A stretch of 64,000 nt of DNA from Ascoidea rubescens DSM 1968 (Eukaryota > Ascomycota > Saccharomycetes > Ascoideales > Ascoideaceae): NCBI RefSeq assembly GCF_001661345.1, contig NW_017962919.1, positions 496,001-560,000 on the forward strand. Direction: 5' to 3'. Made by a program: the position numbers and the translations under genes. Positions 31,782 through 41,800 of this stretch are shown in pieces. The notes under the pieces are model-generated. The model did no database searches. It saw nothing but the letters and a program-made list of their open reading frames with translations, and was not told where the DNA came from. Within the stretch, counting starts at the first letter, position 1. Each line of letters starts with the position of its first letter.

Positions 31782-32686
31782 AGGAGCAAAAAAATAAAAA
31801 AATAAAATAAAATAAAATAGAGGATAAGAGGATCAGATATTGTCAAGTTTTGATATAAAGTTATAACTGTAAAAGCTATTAGACTATAAAGCAAGTGAGT
31901 GAATGAGTAATAGGCACCATTAGATTAAGGTTATTAGAAAGAGGATAAAAACAAGATGAATATAATGAAATTGAATGAAATGTGAGGAATTACAGAGTTA
32001 AATGCAGAAAAAAATAATAATAGTAGTGTCATTATTGTGTGGTATGTAATGTGTAGTTTGTAATTTGTTTAAGATTAATATAAAATGTCTTAAATTTAAA
32101 ATAATGGTATTGAGTATAGCTATACATAACCCCATTAAAGTATGATTAATATTGATATAAATAAGAAATTTTTGTATTTAAATAAAGAAATATTCAACTA
32201 TTCAAGTATTTAAGTGGTTATAGATAAAATATAAAATATAATATATAGTATGAAATCCAAAAAATGAGAAATATTTAAGAATAAAAAAAAATATTTTCAA
32301 TGTTTTTAAATATTTTAAAATCTTAAGTTGTTTTCATCATTAATGAGATATATGAATCATAAACAGAGACAAATACAAAGTAAAAAAAAGTAAAAAAAAG
32401 TAAAAATGTAAGATAAAAACATAAGTAAAAAAGAAAAAAAATAAAATAAAAGTAAATGTAAATGTAAAAGTAAATGTTTTAGAAAAACAGTGAAATGTAA
32501 AATAAAATAATACAATAAAACAAGGAACTGATAAGTAGAAATAGATTTTGAACTGAAGATAGCAATGAATAGTTTTAATGATATAATAATATGATATGGT
32601 AATGTGATGAATTATGAACAGTGGTTAATGGCCAATTCTTGATTCGAGTCTATTGATCTGATTTGAAATTTAATTGGTATCACATA
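31782..32686. other. 905-bp convergent 3' spacer
   Basis: AT-rich with short simple repeats: AAATA units at 31790-31818, AAAAAAAAGT units near 32378-32405, and AAATGT/AAAAGT units near 32450-32475. No gene is visible. Confidence 0.6.
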
Positions 32687-32893
32687 TCACATAATGCTCT
32701 TGCATTCTGAACAGTAGTCATGGGCACAATACAAATTGCATTGGTAGAACTTCTTGTTGGTAGGAAAATCGACTTGGTTGAGCCTTTTGCATTGGCAGCA
32801 CTCCCAGTAGAAAGTAACATGTTTTCTGAATTCTGGGGGTAGTTGGTCGTTGGAGTAGCCTCTGAAGGGTCGTTTTCTAAAGTAGTCGGCCAT
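32687..32893 (-). CDS. 68-aa Cys-rich putative zinc-binding microprotein
   Basis: The frame encodes MADYFRKRPFRGYSNDQL... to SECKSIM. It has eight metal-ligand candidates in ordered spacing: Cys32, Cys33, Cys35, Cys52, Cys56, His58, Cys61 and Cys64 (WECCQC ... CNLYCAHDYCSEC). The pattern resembles small zinc-ribbon-like modules in hypothetical proteins of filamentous fungi; I know no named yeast homolog. Only the ATG at 32893 is available, because the frame is open upstream into the GC-rich promoter without another ATG. The dense Cys pattern ending at a natural stop argues against chance. Function unknown. Confidence 0.6.
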   Translation of the reverse strand: MADYFRKRPFRGYSNDQLPPEFRKHVTFYWECCQCKRLNQVDFPTNKKFYQCNLYCAHDYCSECKSIM

Positions 32894-34127
32894 GGGGATC
32901 AGTGGTGAGTGGTAAAGAGAGGGAGAGGAAGAGGAAGAGAAGCAAAGCAGCAATTGTGCAAAGAAAGCAGTGGTCAATTGAAGACTGTGTGGAAAAGAAG
33001 CAGCTGGAAAAGACCAATTAAAGTATCTGAGTGAGAGCCTGATGGAGTATATCTGAGAAGAGGGAGGAAAGTGATCGATATATATACCATTTCCCCAGCT
33101 GCTCGGAGCTGCGATAAGAGCACAGCGCCAGCAGTGTGGATCGAGCACGCGTTCCTCGCTGAGTCATCTTTGCTGCGCAATGACGTTGCGCTTGTTCCGC
33201 CACGTCGTACCCGCCCCGCCCTCGCGCAGTGATCCTGACTCGCCGCGCTGCGTCGGGGCGCGGGCGCGGGTACTGCGAGCCAATAAGTGCGCGCCACGGG
33301 CGTGATAACATGCACCGCGGTGGCCTGCTGAGGTTGTGTGGTTTATCCGGGTGTTTCAAAATGTGATTGTGTCCGGGTAGCGCAGCGCCTGGTAGCACAG
33401 AGTTCAGACCCACCATTAGGCAATTTGCAGACCTTTAGGGCAATTTTTGTTTTTAGCTATCTTTCAACTCTATTCAGCAGCGAGAAATTTTTTGTTGAAC
33501 AACAGGTTGATGATTCACAATCAGTCACCTTGAATCACAACAATACTCAGCAGAGCTCAACTCTGGCTGTCTCTGCATAATGTCTCACTTTCTTATCTCA
33601 ACAACCATTGGGGAAGTGACTCATGGACCCAGTGCTCAAAGATATCCCGTATTCCCATGGTATCCCAGATATCCCAGATATCAAAAGCTAGTTTCTCTTC
33701 AATCAATAATATTTATTAATTATCAGCCATTCAAGATAGCGCACCAGATAGTGAGATATCTCGCTGATATCAGCGAGATATCTCACTATTAAACAATCTG
33801 TCTCTTTTCTACCTCTTCCTCATTTCAAGGTTTGCTCTTTTTGTCTCTCCTTGCAATTCCAGTATTGTTCTCCTAAACAATAGCGCTGGATTGCCACCAC
33901 TGTGGGTCTTTCCCCTTTGGGTCTCTTCCACAGTGTCCAAGAAAAAAAAAATAAAAAAAGAAACCCTTTTTGTAAATTACGTTATAATAACCTCCATCAC
34001 ATTTTCACAACACACTAGTTAAACTCATTTAACTCTTTTTCTCAAATATTCTAGATGGAATCATTTGATTTGTTAAATGCTGCCTCGTTTTCTTAATATA
34101 AACATCAAAAACACCATTAAATCTAAA
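32894..34127. promoter_or_regulatory. Divergent spacer: GC-rich island, GATATC cluster, palindrome
   Basis: About 33080-33420 is strikingly GC-rich for this genome (CGGGGCGCGGGCGCGGGT near 33256). Further on, six GATATC hexamers occur between 33640 and 33785, the last three inside a perfect 42-bp palindrome (listed separately). A Gcn4-type TGACTCA is at 33617-33623. A short upstream frame (34055-34096, 13 codons) overlaps the alternative ATG of the next gene. No gene is visible. Confidence 0.6.
33748..33789. repeat. Perfect 42-bp palindrome without spacer
   Basis: The two 21-nt arms are exact reverse complements around the centre GAT|ATC at 33768/33769. It is itself built of palindromes: GAGATATCTC (33752-33761), GCTGATATCAGC (33763-33774) and GAGATATCTC again (33776-33785), with outer arms ATAGT/ACTAT. 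It lies about 340 bp before the DPP1-like ATG. Confidence 0.95.
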
Positions 34128-34970
34128 ATGTCTGCCTTAACTTCTTATTTAGACTCTCCCGATTGCAAACAGTTTTATCCTGATTGGATCATAGCTGTCC
34201 TATTACTACTAGAAATCCTTTTAATCGGCGAAACTAGCAAACCATTTGAAAGAGACTTTCTAATATCTGATGCGTCAATAAACCACCCGTTTAAAATCAA
34301 CGAAACCGTTAACGTGCAAACTTGTATTTTACTTTCAACTATAATTCCTATCTTAACATTTGCTCTCACCATCTTTGTCTTTAATCTTAAAAACGACGAT
34401 AAAAAACTCACTTTACGAAATTCAACTTCGATCTTCAAATTTCATCTCTTTCATGTATCAATCTTATCTTTAACGCTATCAATTCTGTTCAACGTCTTCC
34501 TAACTGACATTCTCAAAAATTGGATCGCAAGACCTAGACCTGATTTCCTATCAAGATGTGGGCCCGATTCAAACCATTCAAATAATATCGCAAACACTAT
34601 AATAAACTGTACAAAACCCTTTGGTCAATCAGTTTATTTAGATGGTTTTAGATCCTGCCCATCTGGTCATTCAAGCATTTCTTTCAGCGCTCTATTCTTC
34701 TTATCTTTATGGCTAAATAATCAATTAAATTTTTTCAACAAAAATCAACCTATTTACAAGCTCTTAGTCATACTAGCTCCAACCCTATTAGCAGCTTTCA
34801 TTGCAATCTCTAGAACTCAAGACTATAGACATCATTTTGAAGATATAATACTTGGCGCTTTCATTGGCTCAACCTTTGCTTATATCATGCATTTCAAATA
34901 TTTTGGTCCAACTTCAGTTATAAACAATCTATCAAACAATGATTCATCTACAAATTTATTACCAATATAA
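34128..34970 (+). CDS. DPP1: PAP2 lipid phosphatase, Dpp1 type
   Basis: The 280-residue integral membrane protein has about six hydrophobic segments and the three phosphatase motifs of the PAP2 superfamily: KNWIARPRP near 130, CPSGHSS with PSGH at 178-181, and SRTQDYRHHFEDI from 228. SRTQDYRHHF is the Dpp1 form; Lpp1 differs here. Dpp1 removes phosphate from diacylglycerol pyrophosphate and phosphatidate at the vacuole membrane. The ATG at 34128 stands in the strong context AAAATGTCT; an in-frame ATG at 34077 would add 17 basic residues. A short upstream frame at 34055-34096 could dampen use of the earlier start. Confidence 0.85.
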   Translation: MSALTSYLDSPDCKQFYPDWIIAVLLLLEILLIGETSKPFERDFLISDASINHPFKINETVNVQTCILLSTIIPILTFALTIFVFNLKNDDKKLTLRNSTSIFKFHLFHVSILSLTLSILFNVFLTDILKNWIARPRPDFLSRCGPDSNHSNNIANTIINCTKPFGQSVYLDGFRSCPSGHSSISFSALFFLSLWLNNQLNFFNKNQPIYKLLVILAPTLLAAFIAISRTQDYRHHFEDIILGAFIGSTFAYIMHFKYFGPTSVINNLSNNDSSTNLLPI

Positions 34971-35243
34971 TTACACATAATCTAAAGCTCATCTAAAGCT
35001 CATCTAATAACATTCCACAATCCATCAATTACAATCAAATAAACTGCAGAAAAATTTTTATAAACAAAATCATAAATAAAATTATATACAAGAGTAATCT
35101 TATCTTTTTCCTTAAGGTTTTTTTTTTCTCTTTTTTTTTTAAATTTCTTGACCTCTTTGATTTTTCAAAGTCAACCTTTTGTTTTTTTCTTTTTGTTTTT
35201 TTCTCTTTTCTTTTCTTTTTGCTTCTTTTCGTTTTTTCTTTAA

Positions 35244-36742
35244 TTAGCGAAGTGTAATATCAAACCTTTCAGCTAATGTTTGTTTTATCTTTTCATGGAT
35301 TTTATTGACTTCATCATTCGTCAATGTTCTATCCATTGACTGATACGTAATTCTAAAACACTTACTCAACTTTCCATTGGGATGAACAAAATTATCAATG
35401 CAATTCACATTTTCAATCAAATCCTCTTGACTCACTTCTCTGATAATCTCGTATAAATCGTTATCATGAAATCCTCTTTCACTTTCATTTCCCTTTTCTT
35501 TTCCACTATTAATGAAAAAACTAATATCCTTCTTGGATGATGGATACTTGGAATATGGCTTAAAATAATTAACGCTTCCTTCTTTAAACTGCTTCAAAAA
35601 TCGATCATCTTCTGACCAAAATAACCTGATATCGGGTATCCCAAACAACAACATTGCAATTCGATCCAATCCAATACCAAATGCCCATCCAATCGTATCC
35701 TCGTTCTTTCCAGAATTTATTAAAACTTGTTGTTGTACTAATCCACATCCACAACACTCTAACCATTCTCCATTCCAAAATACTTCAATCTCCCAACTTG
35801 GCGCTGTCCAGGGGAAATAGGCTTCTACCCACCGAACTTTTAATGGCTCGATCTTCTTGTTGTTCCTATTCTTCTTTGATGCTATCATCCCCAAATGAAA
35901 TACTTCATTAACTAATATTTCAATGGTTCTCTTTAAATGTCTACTAACTAATGCAACTTCTTCAACACTCATATATTCTTGTTTGGGATTCGTCTTATCA
36001 TCATATGATTTGGGTGTATCCTCTACAATAATGTCAATTGTAGGCAAATTTTCAAGATCTTTTGAAATAGTTTCGATAACATTTTCATCTTTTTTCCAAA
36101 TTCTAGCTCCTTCCATTTGATGAAACCCAGGATAATGTGTCTTGTCAATTTCATCTCTTCTATAAACATCTGCAGTAATAAAATAACCTGGTGTTTCACA
36201 GTTTTTAAAGCAATAGTATTCATGTGCTGATGTATGTGTTCTTAGTAAATAATCTTTATTGATATAATATGTGTCTGATTTGCTTCTTCCCGGATGATCC
36301 TCGGGAAATCCTAAAACATCAAAATTTTCAAATTTGGAGACAACAGGTTTAAAATTGTCATAGTGTGTATATCCCATATTGCCAAACCTCTTTTTCACTA
36401 AAGAATTCAAAATTCCAATTGGATGATTGGGGTTTAAATGTAAATTTCGACCAACCAACTTAAGAATAGACGAGGGCAAATTTGTCCAGTCGTCTGTCTC
36501 ATAACTCTTGCCATCTATCACTATGCTTTCAGGTTTCTCATATCCTTAATAATCAACGTAATTAAATTGTTAATAATTTGGTTCCCCTTAATATCAATCA
36601 AAATTCAAGTCAAAGAGTTCTATGACATACTTAAACATGAACCAACGGAAAAAAATCGGCTCAAAGTAGCCACCCTGGCTACATTACTCTTGAACACCAC
36701 CCTTCGAACAGCAGGAGCAGCTCTGATAAATGCTAAGGCCAT
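35244..36742 (-). CDS. MSF1: Mitochondrial phenylalanyl-tRNA synthetase, with intron
   Basis: Exon 2 (35244-36544) holds the class II core (HPGRSKSDTYYI, RTHTSAHEY, YRRDEIDKTHYP-FHQMEG, YFPWTAPSWEIEVFW, GWAFGIGLDRIAMLLF) and a C-terminal ferredoxin-fold anticodon-binding domain. It has no ATG before the conserved region. An upstream exon (36631-36742) starts MALAFIRAAPAVRRVVFKSN, an Arg-rich, acid-free mitochondrial presequence, and ends at a GTATGT donor. An 86-nt intron with branch TATTAAC (36575-36569) and acceptor TTAAG joins the frames exactly (codon A|GA). The product is 470 residues, against 469 for yeast Msf1 from memory. It charges mitochondrial tRNA-Phe as a monomer. No in-frame CTG was seen. 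Confidence 0.93.
36545..36630 (-). other. Intron of MSF1 (86 nt)
   Basis: Donor GTATGT at 36630-36625, branch TATTAAC with A at 36570, acceptor AG at 36546-36545. Removing it fuses the presequence exon in frame with the catalytic exon. Confidence 0.85.
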
Positions 36743-37018
36743 TGCGATACAGACGAAGTTGTTAATGCTTCACCAAACACCTCTGCTCTTTTCAATTGAT
36801 TCGTTTTGTCGATTTTTTGAATGCTGTGTGAGGCATATTACTGCAGGTTCCAGAATTGTGGATGCACTTTTCTAAAAATGGACGCTTTCTAAAAATGGAC
36901 GTTTTCTTTTCATCCACCAGATTTGAAATTCAGCATTTGAACCAACTCTATTTTTAGTGTTAGGTCTAGGGTTTTTCATGATGCTGGAGCTTCTCCTTTC
37001 TCTGTTTTTTGCTGGACG

Positions 37019-38452
37019 ATGAGACTCAACAGCCAGACGACAATGCTGCTATTGGTGCTTTGCTGCTTATTTTTTGGTGCCCTTGCTTCCAAGTTTGATT
37101 CAGAACATTCGCTCTCTATTTCACGCTACTACAATGGCACAATTATTTCCTCCAATTCTACAAATTTCACTGCTTCTCATTCGCTTATTAGAGGTGTTGC
37201 GCTAGGTGGATGGCTTCTTTTGGAACCATATATTACTCCTTCGCTATTTGATGAAGAAATATTCGAGCTGATTGGCAACGGATCGATTCCTGTTGACGAG
37301 TATAATTACTGCTTAACACTAGGCAAAGAAAATGCAACTGAAAGACTTATTGCACATTGGGATACCTTTTACAATGAATCAGATTTTGAAGACATTGAAA
37401 ACTTGGGACTCAATTTAGTTAGAATTCCACTTGGTTATTGGGCTTTCAAAGTTTTAGACGACGACCCTTATGTTACTGGCTATCAAGAGGCCTATTTGGA
37501 TAAGGCGATAGAATGGGCAGAAAAATACAATTTGAAAGTCTGGATCGATTTGCATGGTGCTCCTGGTGGTCAAAATGGGTTTGATAATTCAGGATTAAGA
37601 GACCACATTGATTGGCTAAGTTCAGAAAAAAACATCAATTTAACTTTACAAGTTCTTGACTATATTTTTAGCAAATATTCAGGCTCAAAATACTCTGAAA
37701 CTGTAATTGGAATCGAGATTTTAAATGAACCCATGGGTTCTAAATTAAATCTAAACACTATAAGAAACTTTTATTATGCTGCATATAATATTAAAACCAA
37801 ATACAATTATCAAAATCATTTTGTGATTCATGACGCCTTTAAGGGTATACGTTATTGGGATGATTATTTTCCAAGAAACATTACTCAAAATGTTATCATT
37901 GATAGGCATTTATATCATGTTTTTGGAAGTTCACTAAACTATGATGTTGAAGAACATATAGCTTCTGTCAATCAATCTACTTACTACATCGTCGAGGAGT
38001 CCAAAAACACAATTGGTGTTGTAGGTGAGTGGTCTGCAGCTTTAACTGATTGTGCATTCTGGCTCAATGGTGTTGATAGAGGCGCAAGATACGAAGGTAA
38101 ATATGATAACTTTGAGAAAATTGGCTCTTGTAAAAATATTGATAACATCGATAAATGGAGCGATCAAAAGAAAATGGATACCAGACGACTTGTTGAAGCT
38201 CAATTAGATTATTATGAAAAGACTGGTGGTTGGATATTTTGGTGTTATAAGACTGAAGAGACTATCGAATGGGATATGTCGAGATTGGTCGAATATGAAT
38301 TGTTTCCTCAACCATTGACTCACAGATTATATAATTCTACTTTCAATTATACCAGTAATAGTAGTGCATTTTCTCTTCATGGAAGTCTAAATGAAAAGAA
38401 ATACTGGGGTTTCACTTTATTATTACTTTATTCCATTGTTATTTTATTTTAA
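37019..38452 (+). CDS. GH5 exo-1,3-beta-glucanase with predicted GPI signal
   Basis: The 477-residue protein has a signal peptide (about 1-23), then a GH5_9 domain: RGVALGGWLLLEPYITPSLF, LDDDPYVTG, DLHGAPGGQNGFDNSGLRD. The acid/base Glu237 lies in LNEP and the nucleophile Glu337 in GEWSAALTDC. It is close to yeast Exg1 and Candida Xog1, which trim cell-wall beta-1,3-glucan. Unlike secreted Exg1, it ends in a Ser/Asn-rich spacer and a hydrophobic tail (YWGFTLLLLYSIVILF), which suggests a GPI anchor as in Exg2. Many N-glycosylation sequons are present. It shares a 276-bp divergent promoter with MSF1, containing TAGGGTTT at 36968-36975. Confidence 0.9.
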   Translation: MRLNSQTTMLLLVLCCLFFGALASKFDSEHSLSISRYYNGTIISSNSTNFTASHSLIRGVALGGWLLLEPYITPSLFDEEIFELIGNGSIPVDEYNYCLTLGKENATERLIAHWDTFYNESDFEDIENLGLNLVRIPLGYWAFKVLDDDPYVTGYQEAYLDKAIEWAEKYNLKVWIDLHGAPGGQNGFDNSGLRDHIDWLSSEKNINLTLQVLDYIFSKYSGSKYSETVIGIEILNEPMGSKLNLNTIRNFYYAAYNIKTKYNYQNHFVIHDAFKGIRYWDDYFPRNITQNVIIDRHLYHVFGSSLNYDVEEHIASVNQSTYYIVEESKNTIGVVGEWSAALTDCAFWLNGVDRGARYEGKYDNFEKIGSCKNIDNIDKWSDQKKMDTRRLVEAQLDYYEKTGGWIFWCYKTEETIEWDMSRLVEYELFPQPLTHRLYNSTFNYTSNSSAFSLHGSLNEKKYWGFTLLLLYSIVILF

Positions 38453-38865
38453 CACAACTAGCATAGATCGTGTATTACATTTTTATCTTCTACATTTCCT
38501 CTTACAATCATTAAATATTTCTAGATTCAAATTTTTTACTTAGAAAAACTATATGAAAGATAAAAAAATAGAAATCAACCAACATATAATAAATAATAAA
38601 CAAAATAAATACTATAAATAAAAAAGAACACTAACTTTTACTTAAAAATCAACCAAAAAATCATAGAAAATTGTAAAAAAAGAAACATTTTTAAAAATAA
38701 ACCATAAAAATGCAACAAAATAAAATAAAAATAAAATACCAGCAGAGGTAAGTAGAATATAGTTGGCACAAACAAGCATATATATAAATCAGAAAGCATT
38801 AAAAAAAAATAATCAAACATCAAAGCATGTGCTACATTGAAAATTAATCATTACTAGTTTACTAG
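38453..38865. other. Convergent 3' spacer
   Basis: AT-rich 413-bp spacer between facing 3' ends; A-rich on the plus strand. No gene is visible. Confidence 0.6.
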
Positions 38866-41800
38866 TTAGTTACTCTTGGAAGTTTCATCAACAGTCACAT
38901 TTATTTTGGAGTCAGAATGAATCAAAGTTTTCAAGTTCGAATCATAGCTATTCAAAATTGTTTGGAAATTTTTGTTAATCTTGATATATAATTGATTCAA
39001 TTCATTAATTTTAAAGTTTAAAGATACAATCTTTTTGTTAAAATTATTCATCTGATCATGATTTGATTCCATATTAACCTTATAGTTTTTATTCAAAGAA
39101 ATTAAATTGTCAGAATTGCTATTAATCAATTTAAGAACCTTATCATAATTCTGATCTATTTTCTGCTTAATAATCTTTTCATTTGATTTGAGTTCTTTAA
39201 AAATCTTATTTATCTCCTGATCGATCTTTTGGTTAATTTCTTTATTAGATTCGTCTGCTTCCATCTTATCAGTAATTAATTTTATACTATTATTCATAGG
39301 ACCTGTCTTTAAAAAAACTTGCTTTTCAATAACCGTCTCCAAACCTTTGTTTTTTTCATCAAAACCTTTTTTAAGTTCTTCAAACTCTTGATCAATAATA
39401 CCTATTTTCTTATTAAATAAGCCAATAATTTTATTATTGTTATTATCGATCTTCGAATCGAGTTCCTTGTTAATTTCCTGAATATTATTATTCACAATGC
39501 TAAATTGGTTTTCCATATCTTTTTTCAACCTATCAATTAATTTACTTTTATCGGAATCAATCTCTTTTTTTAATGAAAAAACTGTATCATCTATCGACAA
39601 ACTTTTTGTGTGAAGTTGATCTGTTATAGATTTTGTTAAATTTTTATGATTTTTCTGAAGATTTTCAATAGCCAATGCTCTTTCAGAAAGGTTATCTTTT
39701 ATTTTCAAGAATTCTTCATCTAAAGATTTGATTTTAGTATCATATAAATTTGAATTTTCTTTGATTTTAGAATTAAAATTGAATTTGACATTCTCAATTT
39801 CTTCTATAACATGTTTAACGTTATCATGAATTACATCTGTGTTCTGGTCTCTAACTTTCAATTCATTACCAACAAAATGCTTTAGACTCTCAATATTTTT
39901 GTTAGCAGCCTCGTATCGGTTATCGATTAACAAACAAACATCTTCATTAATTTTTTCGTTCAAATTTTTAATTTCTTTTTCATGTTGATTGAGTTGCATA
40001 CTCATTGAACCCAAATTATCATTGATATTGGTGACTTGATCAGTTACCATCTCCAATGTACTATCATTGGTCTCCATTTGACTCTTTAATGTTTGAATAT
40101 CTCCTTGGAAAAGTTCTTTTCTAATGGAATCAAATCCATCCTGAATATTATTAATTTTAGTATTTAATTCACCCTTTATAAGATACATTAAACTTTTGTT
40201 ATTCATTTCAAACTTATTTTGAATTTCTTTGACATCATCATGAATAAACCTTGATTTTGCATCAATTTTGAGATCAATATCGTTTTGGATTTCGTTATGT
40301 TTCAGTTGCAATTTACGAACTAAATCATTAGTTAAATCAATGTTTTGTTTAAATACATTACAGTCCGATGAAATGATATCGAAATTTTTATTGAGCTTCA
40401 GGGATAATTCTTCATCAACTGTTCGATTAACGTTTTCAATCTTTTTATCAAATTCATCATTCATATACTTAATGCCTTCATTGAAGTTGTTGTAATCTAG
40501 CTCAAGGCGGTCACTTAAATCTTTGATGTTATCGTTTGAATTATTAATCTTGTTGTTAAATTCATATTGCATTTTATCCAAAATATTTGCATAATTATTG
40601 ATTTTAGATTTAATTTCTTCTTCTAAAGATTTACTTTTCAATTGGACATTTGAAATCTCTTCTTTTGTTGAGGATATTTGGTTGGTTATATCATCAAGTG
40701 CAACTTTAAAATCGTCAGAATTGAGTTTTGTTGATTTAATTTGGGTAAGATCGTCATTATACTTTGATAAATGGTCAAACATTGTAGAGTCCGTAGTTTT
40801 AATTTTTTCAAATAAATCATCATTAAATTTTGCCTTTATATCTTTCGTTTCTTGTGAGTTTGAAAGTAATTGGTCTTTTAAATGATTAATTTCATTACTT
40901 AAATCCGAGATTTTTTTAGCAAAGATAATATTGAAGGCAGTGTCAAATTTTGAAATTTTGGAATCTAGTTCATTTTTAAAGTTGTCAAAATCTTTATTAA
41001 CAGCGCCGATTTTCTTTTCAAGATTTCCATTTAATTGGTTATTAACTTTTTTATCAATTTCGACCTTAACGACATTAAGATTATTGTCAACACTTTCTTT
41101 AAATGATTGTAATTTTGAATCAAATTCAGTGACTTTTGTATCAACGTATTTTTCGAAATTAAAGATATTGAGAGAATTAGTTTCAACTTGTTTTCGCATT
41201 TCATTCAAATCCTGATGGAAATTCAGGATTTCACTCAGAAATTTTAAATTGATTTTTTCTTCTAATTTTTCATTATTGGCAGTATTTTGAGCAATTTCTT
41301 TTGAGATTTCGGAGATATCAGAATTAAATTTTTCCAATTCTTTTCCATAAATGTTTGAAAATTTTTCTTCTTGAGAGTTGAATTTATCTTCCAAAGCAAT
41401 TTTTTGATCATTAAAGGTCGCCAAATTTTTATTTAAATCAACAACTTGAGAGTTTATAACGTTTTTAAAACTTGATAAATCATCAAAGTTTTCGGATAAT
41501 TTTTGGTTCATTTGATTAATTTCATTTTCAAGGTTGGAAACTTTGTCATCGAGAGCAACTTTGATGTTTGTATTGTTGATTGATCTTTCAGAATTTTCAT
41601 CCAGGATGATCGATAATTTCTTATTAACCGAGTCCAAGTTTTTTTCGTATTGAAGGGTGAATTGATTCTTTTTTTTATTAAAATCATTAAAATCAGTATT
41701 TATTTTGATGAAATTGCTGTTAATTTCCTTTTTGAAATTTGATAAATCGTTGAAATTTGTAGTTAAAATTTGATTGAATTTGATTAATTCATCTTCAAGG

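Noticed and set aside
33370-33420. tRNA-like D arm (TAGCGCAGCGCCTGGTAGCAC)
   Set aside because: No anticodon arm, T arm or acceptor pairing follows.
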